The notes beneath the pieces were generated by a model. The model ran no database searches. It saw only the letters and a list, made by a program, of their open reading frames with translations, and was not told where the DNA came from. A stretch of DNA of 64,000 nucleotides from NCBI GenBank assembly GCA_039583875.1, contig CM077167.1, forward strand, positions 154,583,010 to 154,647,009. Direction: 5' to 3'. Each line of letters opens with the position of its first letter. Position 1 is the stretch's first letter. This document shows positions 1 through 10,275 of the stretch, piece by piece. The position numbers were made by a program, and so were the translations under genes. Source of the stretch: Platanthera guangdongensis. Lineage: Eukaryota > Streptophyta > Magnoliopsida > Asparagales > Orchidaceae.

Positions 1-2
1 GT

Positions 3-830
3 CACCGCAACTTTGGCTACGGCGAGAGATATCTGGACGAGCTCGGCGCTCCGCTCCTTTCGTGGGACAAGGAGTCGAATCGCGCCGCGATCTCGACCTT
101 GCTGCCGAGTTGGATGGAGCAGGACACCATCGGCGGGGAAGCCTACAACTTCTCGTTCGGCCTGTACTCGTGAGAAGACGCCGTCATCTACGACAAAGAG
201 GCGACGCGAGTATTGGTTCACGAAAGCGCGCGGGCCCAGCGACGCGGCCTGGAGCTAGCTCACATGGTAGGGAGGCGCTGCACTCAGCTGGAGCGGAACG
301 CCACCTCCCTGAAGAAGCTGGCGGACGAGAGGGAGGAGGCTCAGAAGCTCGCTCAGGAGGACGCGAACCTTCAGAGGAGGCGGGCCGACGCGGCAGAGGA
401 GACCCTCGCGCAGTACCTGGGCGGGGTGGTACGTACTCACCCTGAACTACCGCCCCTTCTCGCGAATACAGCTCACGATTCTTCTCCTTCCTTTTCCCAG
501 GATGCGGCGACGGCGAGCCGGATGGGTGCCGAGATCGCCACCCTTGGTCAGGACAAAGCGGCGTTGGAGGCGCGGGTCCGCGAGCTGGAGGCCGTCGCCG
601 CTGTCCCTCCTCCAGATAGCAGGGTCTGTCCGCTCGAGCACCACTCCGACTACGACTTGGAAGTGCTGATGCAAAAGAACGCCGCCAGCGCCGCGAAGTA
701 TACGATGCAAATGCTACGACACGCGGATCTCCTTACGAGCGAGGCGGCAGAACTCTCGGTGGAAGACATGGTGCCGGCGCTATTTCTCCCCGTGCCGGAC
801 CCTGGGGACAAAGCCTTCCAGCCCATTTAG
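3..830 (+). pseudogene. Antisense extra ORF of the Tat element (coiled-coil protein), 5' partial
   Basis: The frame is open from base 3 (beginning HRNFGYGERYLDEL) to TAG at 828-830, broken by one TGA at 171-173. The same frame continues on both sides of that stop, so it is probably a point mutation. The N-terminal piece is rich in aromatic and charged residues. From about base 240 on it has heptad-like runs (LERNATSLKKLADEREEAQ; ALEARVRELEA) that predict a coiled coil. It lies on the strand opposite to pol, beyond the repeat array, which is where Tat elements carry their extra ORF. Database relatives would be the 'putative gypsy type transposon' proteins, recalled rather than searched. Function is unknown. 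Confidence 0.62.
429..500 (+). other. Possible 72-nt intron in the antisense ORF
   Basis: The segment begins GTACGT and ends in a pyrimidine-rich tract plus CCCAG (484-500). It is 24 codons long and in phase 0, so removing it keeps the frame and joins two coiled-coil stretches. The unspliced frame is also open, so splicing is only suggested. At 72 nt it is at the short end for plant introns. Confidence 0.4.
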
Positions 831-1241
831 GACTTCTCGCCCCGGATCTCCCGTCTCCCCTGCCTTTTGACATTTATTTTTTAGATGTATATTATCATCT
901 ATGTTTACCTGTTTTGAGATGTACGCGCGGGCTGCGCCTATACTTCGTGTTTTTCAGCTATTGTTGCTTTTATAAATGCTCTCTCGCCCGCCTTATTTAT
1001 ACATTTGCTATTGTCGTGCGACGCGACCTGCCCCTGCGGCCCGGCCCCGATGAGGCGGCTGCTCGCCTGCCGAGCGAGGTGAGCCAGCTCGTCCCTCGTC
1101 TGTATTGCCTAATTTCTTGCGGACTCTCGCCCAGGTTCTCGCCTCCACTCGGCCGCCTTTCCTGGGGCTTGGGGGGCTATGTTAGACCCCTCCCCTTTTT
1201 GATTAACTTTTGTGATTCCGACCTGTTGTTAACATCGTTTG
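831..1241. other. Untranslated stretch between antisense ORF and repeat array
   Basis: T-rich then GC-rich sequence with no domain I recognise. A 110-codon open frame (914-1246, +) shows no recognisable protein features. It probably holds the 3' untranslated region and polyadenylation signals of the antisense ORF. Confidence 0.4.
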
Positions 1242-2330
1242 AGTAGTTCCCGGCCTCGCCGGCTAGGTGGGAGTCCGGCAGCGTGATTCATTCTGGGTCG
1301 CAAGTTATTGCTATTGAGTGACTCCCTCCCCCCCGCCAGCTAGGTGAGAGTCTGACAGCGGGATCTTCTTGGTGTCCAAACTCATTCCATCGAGTGACTT
1401 CCGGCCCTGCTAGCTAGGTGGGAGCCTGGCAGCGGGATCTTCTCGAGGCTAGGGATGACACCGAGTGACTTCCGGCCCTGCCAGCTAAGTGGGAGCCTGG
1501 CAGCGGGATCTTCTCGGGGTCCAAACTCATTCCATCGAGTGACTTCCGGCCCTGCCAGCTAGGTGGGAGCCTGGCAGCGGGATCTTCTCGAGGCTAGGGA
1601 TGACACTGAGCGACTTCTGGCCCTACCAGCTAGGTGGGAGCCTGGCAGCGGGATCTTCTCGGTGTCCAAACTCATTCCATCGAGTGACCTCCGACCCTGC
1701 CAGCTAGGTGGGAGCCTGGCAGCGGGATCTTCTCGAGGCTAGGGATGACACCGAGTGACTTCCGGCTCTGCCAGCTAGGTGGGAGCCTGGCAGCGGGATC
1801 TTCTCGGGGTCCAAACTCATTCTATTGAGTGACTTCTGGCCCTGCCAGCTAGGTGAGAGCCTGGCAGCGGGATCTTCTCGAGGCTAGGGATGACACCGAG
1901 TGACTTCCGGCCCTGCCAGCTAGGTGGGAGCCTGACAGCGGGATCTTCTCGGGGTCCAAACTCATTCCATCGAGTGACTTCCGGCCCTACCATCTAGGTG
2001 GGAGCCTGGCAGCGGGATCTTCTCGAGGCTAGGGATGACACCGAGTGACTTCCGACCCTGCCAGCTAGGTGGGAGCCTGGCAGCGGGATCTTCTCAGGGT
2101 CCAAACTCATTCCATCGAGTGACTTCCGGCCCTGCCAGCTAGGTGAGAGCCTGGCAGCGGGATCTCCTCGAGGCTAGGGATGATACCGAGTGACTTCCGG
2201 CCCTGCCAGCTAGGTGGGAGCCTGGCAGCGGGATCTTCTCGGGGTCCAAACTCATTCCATCGAGTGACTTCCGGCCCTGCCAGCTAGGTGAGAGCCTGGC
2301 AGCGGGATCTTCTCGGGATCCAAACACATT
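1242..2330. repeat. Tandem array with alternating 71- and 74-bp units (145-bp dimer)
   Basis: The GAGTGACTT word recurs at 1392, 1463, 1537, 1608, 1682, 1753, 1827, 1898, 1972, 2043, 2117, 2188 and 2262. The steps are 71, 74, 71, 74 and so on without exception. The two unit types differ by 'ggggtccaaactcattcc' against 'aggctagggatgacacc'. Each unit contains an inverted repeat, CTGCCAG / CTGGCAG, with arms 19 bp apart start to start. The array sits in the 3' untranslated region of element A. Related arrays lie at the same place in element B. Confidence 0.93.
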
Positions 2331-2351
2331 CCAATTCTCTATGCTAGCTGG

Positions 2352-3350
2352 CTACGACGATATTGGGGGGGGGGGGGAAAGGAATTCATTATAACCAACG
2401 TGTTGCTTGCAGGTGCTTAGGGAAAAAAATCTTTTCAGGTCGTCTCCGCTCCAGGTGAGACTCAGGGTCTCACCCTCTACATTTTGGAGTCGATAGCTCC
2501 CTGTCTTCAAAGCTTCTTTCACAATGAACGGCCCCTCCCAGCTGGGGTTGAGCTTCCCTACGGACGCTGACCTCCCTGCCGCGTCCACCTTCTTCAGCAC
2601 CAGGTCTCCTTCCGCGAACTGCTTGACCCTGACATGCTTGTAGAAGTATTTGGCCATCCTTCTTTTTACCTCCTCCTGTCGAATGGCCGAAAGGTCCCTC
2701 AATTCCTCCACCATGTCAAGGGAGAGTCTCAGTTCCCCCTTGTTCTCGGCTCGCCATTCCTCTCGGCCCTCTCTGGCCGCCCCGACTCGCGGCGTTTGGA
2801 CTTCAAATTCTATGGGGAGCACCGCCTCGCACCCATGGGAGAGCTTGAAGGGGGTCTCCCCCGTGGCCATGTTAGGGGTGGTTCTTAGGGCCCAAAGAAC
2901 TGCGGGGAGCTGCTCCACCCAGCTCCCCCTCAAGTTTTCCACCTTTTTCCTGAGGAGATTGACGATGATCTTGTTCGCGGCCTCCACCTGCCCGTTGCTC
3001 CTGGGGTGGTGGACCGAGGCGAACCTGAGGTCGATTCCAAGCTGCTCGCAGAAGCTGGTGAACTCGGAACTGGCGAACTGGGGTCCGTTGTCGGTGACGA
3101 TGGCCTGGGGAAGCCCATGGCGACAGATGATCTCCCCCCAGACAAAGTTCCTGATCACTTGGGAGATCACCTTGGCCAATGCCTTTACCTCCACCCACTT
3201 CGAGAAGTAGTCGATCATCACTAGGAGGAACCTTCTCTGACCGCTGGCCTGGGGGAACGGTCCAACCAAATCCATTCCCCAGATTGCAAAGGGCCAGGGG
3301 GGCTGTGATACTCTTGAGCTGTTGGGCCGGCTGTAGCTGGAGGGGGGCAA
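2352..3350 (-). pseudogene. Integrase catalytic core and C-terminal domain (element A pol)
   Basis: A 332-codon frame. The DDE triad is visible at D27 (WGMDLVG), D87 (IVTDNGPQF) and E123 (NGQVEAANK), with the canonical 35 residues between the second D and E. The C-terminal part has the gypsy integrase motif WEGPFIVKEALKTGSYRL. This enzyme would insert retrotransposon cDNA into chromosomes. The frame is shifted relative to the upstream zinc-finger frame, with the shift near 3310-3350. It ends at a proline run produced by a 13-base G homopolymer at about 2365-2377, so the natural stop may be displaced. The core looks intact, but the polyprotein cannot be read through as shown. Confidence 0.9.
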
Positions 3351-4053
3351 ACAACTGACACTTATGACATCACCTTGCGAACTCCGCGGCGTCTCGGCCC
3401 AGGGTGGGCCAGAAATACCCTTGCCTGACTATCCTCCCCTCCAGGGTCCGACTCCCGGAATGACTCCCGCACTCCCCGGAGTGAACTTCTTCTAAGATCC
3501 TCTGCGCCTCACCCTCGGCTACGCAGCGACCCAACATCCCGGAGAGGGTCTTCCTGTATAACTGCCCGTCTTTAAGGAGGTAGTAAGCGGACTTGTGCCT
3601 CAGCTTCTTCCCGTCTACTCCCTCCGGATACTCTCCCGTGGAGAGGAAAACTACTACTGGATCCATCCACGAAGGCTGCTGATCGATTTCCATGAGCTCT
3701 CCTTCTTCAATGGAGGGGCGAAACAGGTCGGTGATAGTGCCCCCCACCCGGGGGCCATGCTTTGCTAGCTGGTCGGCCTGGTCATTCTCTCCCCTTGGCA
3801 CGTGTCGGATGGAGAAGGTCTGGAAGGTCCCTATGACCCCCTTCACTTTGGCCAAGTATAACTTCAGAGCGGGCTCCCTTGCTTCGAACTCCCCGTTGAT
3901 CTAGGAAGCCACCACCATGGAGTCGGTTAGGACCTCCACATCCAGCACCCCCAACTCCCTGGCCAGGCGCAGCCCCGCTATCACTGCTTCGTACTCGACC
4001 TGGTTGTTGGTAATGGGAAAATGCACCACCACTGTCTGCTCAATCTGAGTCCC
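3351..4053 (-). pseudogene. Archaeal-type second RNase H and integrase zinc-binding domain (element A pol)
   Basis: This continues the RT frame but is interrupted by TAA at 4054-4056, TAG near 3901 and TGA near 3371. Visible parts are the middle of a second RNase H (NNQVEYEAVIAGLRLARELG, then LTDSMVV), its end (HVPRGENDQADQLAKHG) and the integrase HHCC finger. The finger's histidines lie in the HSGECGSHSG region and its cysteines (CHKC) fall just after the last stop. A second RNase H after the usual gypsy one is diagnostic for the Tat lineage. All three breaks are single codons in an otherwise continuous frame, which suggests recent decay or sequencing error. Confidence 0.83.
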
Positions 4054-6030
4054 TTAAGGGCTTTCCAGAACCACTCCTACTCCAAGAGAATGCCTTCCTG
4101 AGGCTCCATCCACCCTCACCTTCCAAGGAGTCGGGCGGGTGAGCTCCTCCTCCGCTACTTCCACCACGTAGTCGGCCAGGAAGTAGGCCATCGCCTGAGC
4201 TTTGATCGAGAGCCTTGAAACGAAGGAGACATCGAACTCGCTCAGCTCCACCGACCACTTGGCCAGCCGGCCTGAATGCTCCACCCCCTCGAAGATGTTG
4301 CGGAGAGGATGGTCGGTCACCACTCGGATCGAGTGTGCCTGGAAGTAAGGTCGTAGCCTCCGAGCCGAGATGATTAGTGCGAATGCAAGCTTCTCCAAGA
4401 TCGGATACCGGAGCTCGGCCTTCCTCAGGACCCGGCTGACGTAATAAATAGGGAGCTGCCTCTTCCCTTCTTCACGCACCAAGACGGAGCTCAAGGCCTC
4501 TGCCCCGACCCTGAGATATAAGAACAAATCCTCACCCCCCTTCGGCCCTTGGAGCAGCGGAGCCTGTGTCAACTGCGCCTTGAGCGCCTGGAAGGCCTCC
4601 TCGCATTCCTTGGTCCATTCGAACCTCTGGCCTCCCCTCAGCGTTTTGAAGAAGGGGGAGCACTTCTCCCCTGCCCGAGAAAGGAAGCGACTCAGCCCTG
4701 CTAACTTCCCTGTCAACCGTTGGACCTCCTTTGCATTCCGCGGGGACCCTAGCTCCAAGATATTCTTGACCTTGTCTGGATTCGGCTCGACCCCCGCGGG
4801 GGTGAGGAGATGCCCCAGGAACTTCCCCCGGCCGGCCCCAAAGACACACTTAAGGGGATTCAGCCGCATCTTGTATCTGCGTAGGGTGGCGAAGGTCTCT
4901 TCCAAGTCCCGGAGGTGGGAGTCCACATCCCGGCTTTTGATCATGAGGTCGTCCACGTACACCTCCAAGTTCCTCCCCCTTTGCTCCTTGAAGACCCTGT
5001 CCATCATTTTTTGGTAGGTGGCCCCGGCGTTCTTCAGCCCGAATGACATCATCTTGTAGCAGTAACAGCCGTCCCCTGTGATGAATGAGACATCCTTGAT
5101 GTCCGGGGGGTGCATCCTGATCTGATGGTAACCTGAAAAGGCATCTAAAAAACTCATTACAGAAAAGCTGACGGCTGAGTCAACCAGCGCGTCGATCCGA
5201 GGCAAAGGATAACAGTCCTTAGAACAAGCTTTATTAAGAAGGGAAAAATCGATACACAATCGCCAGCGGCCGTCTCCTTTTTTGACCATCACAACGTTGG
5301 AGACCCAGCCGGGGTACTGAATTTCGGACACGAAGCCAGCTTTGAGAAGCTTCTCCACCTCCTCCCTGATGGATTCCGCCAGCTTGTCCGCCGTGGATCT
5401 CTTTTTCTGCTGGACGGTGCGTGTCCCCGGGTCCAAGTTGAGGCGGTGGCAGGCCACATCCGCGTCAACCCCCGGCATCTCCACGGCGCTCCAGGCGAAG
5501 ATGTTCACGTTCTTCTGGATGCACTCCAGCATCCTGCCTTGGTCCTCCGGGGTCAGCCCTCCGCTGACGCGGATCTTCTCCATCCTTCCTCCCCGGGTGA
5601 GCACCTCCAGCTCCACCACTTCTTCTGCCGCCTCCAGCCTGGACCGCTCCCCCCATCCTTCGGCGTCCCCTTCCTCCGGAACGGGGACCTCTACCTCCAT
5701 CTCTCCTCCCACAGCCCTTACTTCGGCCTCCTCCTCCAGATCTCCTCCTGCCGCCTTTTCCGCGCAGTCCTTCACTCCCAGCTCCTCCCCTCCTGCTTCC
5801 TGCTCTACCTCCTCCATCCTCCGCCCCATCTCCTCGGCTCCCTCTTGCCAAGAGATGGTGTTCACCGCAGTGACATAACACTCCCGCGCCACCTTCGGGT
5901 CCCCCCTGACCCAGACCTGGACCCCCTCAGCGTTGAACTTCAGACACTGATGGAAAGACGAGGGGACACAGCAGAAGGCGCTGATGAGGGGCCTCCCAAA
6001 GATGGCGCTGTAGCTGCTGGGGGCGTCCAC
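4054..6030 (-). pseudogene. Reverse transcriptase plus RNase H, with the end of protease (element A pol)
   Basis: A 658-codon frame. It opens with the end of the retropepsin fold (DAPSSYSAIFGRP), then an acidic Glu/Gly-rich linker of about 130 residues. RT follows with LCIDFSLLNK, FLDAFSGYHQI and the catalytic box YVDD at residues 358-361 (bases 4948-4959). Then come the gypsy RNase H (LFLYLRVGAEALSSVL to VTDHPLRNI) and the start of the second RNase H (WKVRVDGASG). The frame stops at TAA, although homology continues downstream. The apparent first codon is GTG inside protease and is not a real start. RT looks catalytically complete. Confidence 0.92.
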
Positions 6031-6047
6031 AATGACGAACTTGCAGT

Positions 6048-6385
6048 TTCGAGACTACCCCCCAGGGTGACATGGAGGCCAACGCCTCCCTCTACTTCCT
6101 TCCTTTCTCCCGAGAACCCGAACAGGGGCCCGTCCGAGCCAACACCCTCTTAGCCTCCACCTTCATCGCGTCAAACGCCTTTTTGAAGACGACGTTGACG
6201 GAGCTCCCATTGTCCACGAGGATCCGAGAGACAGTGAAATTCTCGATGGCGGCCTTGATGACCAGCGCATCACAGAACGGATCCTCGTGGTCTGGCATAT
6301 CACTTCTGGAGAAGGTGATCCTCTCCTCCGGGGGCGGGTTTGGGATGTAGAGGCGACGCTCTGTCGGTACATGGTGTGGAGGCTT
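6048..6385 (-). pseudogene. Aspartic protease fragment (element A)
   Basis: The frame at 6092-6298 carries ILVDNGSSVNVVF, the retropepsin active-site loop in the DNGSS form common in Tat elements, preceded by MPDHEDPFCDALVI. Element B has the same block at 25236-25655. A frameshift between about 6040 and 6090 separates it from the RT frame. On its 5' side it ends at the plastid junction, so gag is absent. Confidence 0.8.
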
Positions 6386-7011
6386 CAGTATTCTTGTGGT
6401 TCCGGAGAATCCAGCTACAGGAGAACCAGGAACAAAGAGCTCTCCCCCCCTTTTCCCCCCAACTCTTTGGTCTTCATAATGCTGGTTTTAAGAACGAGTT
6501 ATTGCCCTTCTCCGACCCTTACTGCCCAACAGCGGACAGCCACTTCCACTTATTGAACAGGGTCTATGGTCGGTCCGCGACCCCTGGATGCCGAAGGCGT
6601 ACTTGGGGCGATCTCGCAGTTCCTACGGGGTGGAGACGATGGGGTCGGTCCATGGATTTTCCTTACTTTTGCCACATTTAGCTCAAAGGGTTGAAGGGAG
6701 ATAGTGCATCAAGCTATTCGCAAGGCCCAACTTGATCCTCTTTCCCGGGATTCCCTAATCCGGGAACCCTGGGAGAGCCGCCGACTCCAACTATCGTCCA
6801 TGTACGATCCATACTAGATCTGACCAACTGCCCATCCTACCTCCTCTACGTTCTTGACAGCCATCTTTTTGTCTCAGTAGAGTCTTTCAGTGGCATGTTT
6901 CCGTCCTCTTCCCCATTCCTTAGAAAAAGTGAGCCACCGGGTTCAGGTACAAGATACTATTTATTACCGCCTGGACAATTAGACATCCAACCCGTAATCG
7001 CAACGACCCAA

Positions 7012-7049
7012 TTGCAAGAGCGGAGCTCTACCAACTGAGCTATATCCCC
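7012..7049 (-). tRNA. trnA-UGC: Plastid-derived trnA-UGC, 5' exon only
   Basis: The reverse complement begins GGGGATATAGCTCAGTTGGT and ends at the TGC anticodon region, 38 nt, the normal size of this exon. The 3' exon is missing because the plastid segment stops inside the intron near 6390. It cannot give a tRNA here. Confidence 0.88.
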
Positions 7050-7108
7050 CGAGCCTGAAGCATGCATGAAAGAGTCAGATGCTTCTTATATTCTTTCCCT
7101 GGCGCAGC

Positions 7109-7143
7109 TGGGCCATCCTGGACTTGAACCAGAGACCTCGCCC
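7109..7143 (-). tRNA. trnI-GAU: Plastid-derived trnI-GAU, 3' exon only
   Basis: The reverse complement starts GGGCGAGGTCTC and ends GGATGGCCCA, 35 nt, with a normal T-arm (GGTTCAAGTCC). The 5' exon would lie beyond the gap at 8036. It is separated from the trnA exon by a 59-nt spacer. Confidence 0.88.
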
Positions 7144-8035
7144 GTGAAGTAAATCATCGCACCTACGATCCAACCAATTGGGTGGGAGAGAATCAATAGA
7201 TTCTTTTTCGGTAGCGATTCATCCTTCCCGAACGCAGCACATACAACTCTCCATTGTACTGCGCTCTTCAAGTGTGCTTGTTCCCCCTTCTCCCTTACCA
7301 TGGCAAGTCTTTGTGAACTCCGATGGGAAGAAAAAAGAAGGCGTTAAGAGACCCTACTGGCCCAACCCTAGACACTCTAAGATCCTTTTTCAAACCTGCC
7401 TGCTCCCATTTCGAATCAAGAGATAGATAAATATACACATCCCATTGCACTGATCGGGGGGCGATCGTAGTGACTGAGGGAGTCGAAAACCAAGAAGTGA
7501 GTTATTTGCATTCTTCTTATGTTATGGCTAGATACAATCTCCTGGTCCTGCGGAAAGGAAAAATAATCTCCCTTCGGGAAGGGAGGATTCGGGAAATCCT
7601 ATTGATTGCTGCTTTCTTCAGAAAAGCATGAAAAAAGGCTCGAATGCTACGATCCTCCGTCACCCAGAATGAAAGGGGCGATCTCGTAGTTCTTGTCTGT
7701 GAAGATGCGTTGTTAGGTGCTCCATTTTACCATTGAGGCCGAACCTCAATCTGTGCTCGAGAGATAGCTGTCCATACACTGATAAGGGGTGTATGGACAG
7801 CATCTCTCGAGAATAGAGGAGCCGTTGGGGCCCCCCGGACCGCCAGGACCCCACGAGTGAATAGAAAGTTCTAATCTCCATTGGATCTCACCTGAATCGC
7901 CCCATCTATCCTCCTGAGGAGAAGTTTGGTTTCAAACTCCGATTCGAACAGGAGGAGTAAGCCATGCTAATGTGCCTTGTATGATCCACATCTCCGGGTC
8001 AGGCGCCGATGAGCACATTAACTATCCATGTAGCT

Positions 8036-8535
8036 NNNNNNNNNNNNNNNNNNNNNNNNNNNNNNNNNNNNNNNNNNNNNNNNNNNNNNNNNNNNNNNNN
8101 NNNNNNNNNNNNNNNNNNNNNNNNNNNNNNNNNNNNNNNNNNNNNNNNNNNNNNNNNNNNNNNNNNNNNNNNNNNNNNNNNNNNNNNNNNNNNNNNNNNN
8201 NNNNNNNNNNNNNNNNNNNNNNNNNNNNNNNNNNNNNNNNNNNNNNNNNNNNNNNNNNNNNNNNNNNNNNNNNNNNNNNNNNNNNNNNNNNNNNNNNNNN
8301 NNNNNNNNNNNNNNNNNNNNNNNNNNNNNNNNNNNNNNNNNNNNNNNNNNNNNNNNNNNNNNNNNNNNNNNNNNNNNNNNNNNNNNNNNNNNNNNNNNNN
8401 NNNNNNNNNNNNNNNNNNNNNNNNNNNNNNNNNNNNNNNNNNNNNNNNNNNNNNNNNNNNNNNNNNNNNNNNNNNNNNNNNNNNNNNNNNNNNNNNNNNN
8501 NNNNNNNNNNNNNNNNNNNNNNNNNNNNNNNNNNN
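8036..8535. other. Assembly gap, 500 N
   Basis: Exactly 500 N, a conventional placeholder size, so the true distance is unknown. Open frames crossing it are meaningless. Confidence 0.99.
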
Positions 8536-8681
8536 GGCAGGCCTGGCCACAGGCCCTTGATAGGCCGTCTGGCCTATTTCCACCCATATTTGAGAGTAGA
8601 TAATTTTAAGGAATAACACACACAACACTAGAAAATTATTATGGGCCTTTAACTTGTATCAAACTAATGAATTTATGCATG
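8536..8681 (+). mobile_element. Element G internal 3' region, left piece (split by element C)
   Basis: The 'aataacacacacaacactag' and 'tatcaaactaatgaatttat' stretches match the reverse complement of element H internal DNA around 42290-42360. The sequence continues at 37372 once element C and one copy of its target duplication are removed. The first bases after the gap (8536-8575) are not recognised. Confidence 0.7.
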
Positions 8682-8686
8682 TTTGA
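8682..8686. repeat. Target-site duplication of element C (left), TTTGA
   Basis: Identical to 37367-37371 on the other side of element C, each directly abutting the TG...CA LTR ends. Confidence 0.92.
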
Positions 8687-8985
8687 TGTAACACCCCCTA
8701 TTCGTCACATAGCATATAACAGTAGGTCCGACCGGGGCCCGACCTTATATACCACATACAGACCGAAGGGTTATGAAATGAAACCATCCTTCCAATAACA
8801 AACATCCTACACGGAGCACATTCTAGCGGAAGCATTTTAAATATTGCAAAAAAAGAATCCAGCCATAACATGAATGTCCACTAAAATAACCCAAAAGGAA
8901 TGAGCGTACAAAATACACAAAGTACTTGGCCTTATGGTCTTACATGAGTTTACTTATACAAATAATGTATTCCAAAAATCGGCGC
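8687..8985 (-). repeat. Element C 3' LTR, first piece
   Basis: Starts TGTAACACC and matches 35300-35598. It is cut by element B after GGCGC (8981-8985). The remainder is at 28637-30407, and together they give about 2070 bp against 2067 for the other LTR. Confidence 0.93.
8981..8985. repeat. Target-site duplication of element B (left), GGCGC
   Basis: Pairs with GGCAC at 28632-28636, 4 of 5 bases. The undamaged site in the other C LTR reads ATCGGCGCGCAGG, exactly as expected for one copy. Confidence 0.82.
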
Positions 8986-9274
8986 TGTTGAAGCCAAAAT
9001 TGACCTCTGTGCAGTTCGGGGTCCCAAAAGAGGGGTGACCTCACACCTACTACACTCGGGGGAACATCACGGACCAAAGACTTGGGAAACTAGGAACAGA
9101 CTCTCGACTCTAGCATGGAGGTCCCACCATACACCCGGAAGGTCACAAGAGCACTTCCCCTCCCTCACCAATGACTGAGCTGGGTACCTTGGAGAACTCT
9201 CTCACTCAACCAAACATAAGCCTAAGGAGGAGGAAGCCCAAAAAAACTCTCCCTCCAAAGGTACCCAAGGGGGT

Positions 9275-9284
9275 CTATTTATAG
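9275..9284 (-). promoter_or_regulatory. TATA box in element B left LTR
   Basis: The reverse complement reads CTATAAATAG. The same box is at 27407-27416 in the other LTR and at 44421-44430 in a related solo LTR. The hairpin array lies about 200 bp upstream in the direction of transcription. Confidence 0.6.
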
Positions 9285-9489
9285 TTTGTCCAAGTCTAGG
9301 GACCAAAATACCACAAATACCCCTAGGACAAAAAGGCCTTGGGCTAATAGAAAACATCCACACCATGGGGTAAAGAGGTAATTCCACCACGAGGGTATAA
9401 TGGTAAAAGCATGGCCAAAAGAGGTTCAAGGGCGGGAGGAGCCATACCCCCCATCTCCCCTGGAACCCGAGACGAGCAAGTGACCCCCG

Positions 9490-10275
9490 TCGAAGAGCTA
9501 CCCGCCCGGGGCAGGAGCCTGCCCGCAAGCTACTTTCTCCCCCGCGAGCTAGCCGCCCAGGACGAGAGCATGGCCGCAGGCCGCTCTCGCCCCCGCGAGC
9601 TAGCTGCCGAGGCGAGAGACCTGGCAGCAGGACGCTCTCGCCCCCGCGAGCTAGCCGCACGGCGAGAGCCTGGCCGCAGGCCGCTCTCGCCCCCGCGAGC
9701 TAGCGCCCGGGGCGAGATCCTGGCCGCAGGCCACTCTCACCCCCGCGAGCTGACTGCCCGGGGCGAGAGCCTGGCCACAGGCCGCTCTCGCCCCCGCGAG
9801 CTAACCGCCGGGGCGAGATCCTGGCGCAGGCCGCTCTCTCCCCCGCGAGCTAGCCGCCCGGGGCGAGAGCCTCGCCGCAGGCCACTCTCACCCCCGTGAG
9901 CTGATCGCCGGGGCGAGAGCCTGGACTCAAGCCGCTCTCGCCACCGCGAGCTAACCGCTCGGGGCGAGAGCCTGGCCGCAGGCCACTCTCGCCCTCGTGA
10001 TCTGACCGCCGGGGCGAGAACCTGGCCGCAGGCCGCTCGCGCCCCCCACGAGCTGACCGCCTGGGGCGAGATTCTGGCCGCAGGCCGCTCTCACCCCCGC
10101 GAGCTGACCGCCCGGGCGAGAGCCTGGCCGCAGGCCGCTCTCGCCCCCGCGAGCTGACACGCCCGGGGGGGAGAGCCTGGCCGCAGGCCGCTCTCGCCCC
10201 CACGAGCTGACCGCCCAGGGCAAGAGCCTGGCTGCAGGCCGCACTCGCCCCCGCGATCTGACTGCCCGAGGCGAA
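9490..10275. repeat. GC-rich hairpin array in element B left LTR, about 15 units of ~50 bp
   Basis: Each unit carries GGCGAGAGC, a CCTGGCCGCAGG core, then GCTCTCGCC, so the outer arms are inverted and start 21-22 bp apart. A second small dyad (CTCGC/GCGAG) joins units. Long open frames over this stretch are translations of the repeat. Confidence 0.9.

Larger units (their letters stand above)
1..6385 (-). mobile_element. Element A: Tat-lineage Ty3/gypsy retrotransposon, truncated at both ends
   Basis: Minus-strand order is protease, RT, RNase H, a second RNase H, integrase zinc finger and integrase core, then a tandem-repeat array and an opposite-strand ORF. A second RNase H and an antisense ORF between pol and the 3' LTR are known hallmarks of the Tat branch (Retand, Grande and relatives). 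The 3' LTR would lie left of base 1. The 5' side stops at about 6385, where plastid DNA begins, so gag, primer site and 5' LTR are missing. The same family occurs as element B, whose sequence near 25600 matches up to the plastid junction and then diverges. Confidence 0.88.
6386..8035. other. Plastid inverted-repeat DNA in nuclear context (NUPT) or chimeric contig end
   Basis: The segment matches, from memory, the plastid rrn16-rrn23 spacer in reverse orientation: trnA-UGC intron (about 6390-7011), trnA 5' exon, trnA-trnI spacer, trnI-GAU 3' exon and most of the trnI intron. The fit is close over the whole 1.65 kb with no large internal break. The left junction near 6385 joins element A protease DNA. 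The right side runs into the N gap. Either a recent organelle-to-nucleus transfer or a misassembly would explain it. Confidence 0.88.

Noticed and set aside
1242..2330. CRISPR-like direct repeats
   Set aside because: The whole 71/74-bp unit is repeated with no unique spacers, in plant retrotransposon DNA; it is a tandem array.
2634..3224. Plus-strand ORFs opposite integrase
   Set aside because: Shadow frames of the GC-rich minus-strand pol gene.
5446..6153. 235-codon plus-strand frame opposite element A protease/RT linker
   Set aside because: Mirror of the Glu/Gly-rich linker; it encodes Leu/Pro/His runs with no domain.
7178..7426. Small ORFs in the plastid segment (also 6287-6681, 7660-7881)
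   Set aside because: They lie in tRNA introns and spacers of the plastid rRNA operon, which encode no proteins.
7972..8628. Frames of about 200 codons on both strands
   Set aside because: They consist of X from the N gap.
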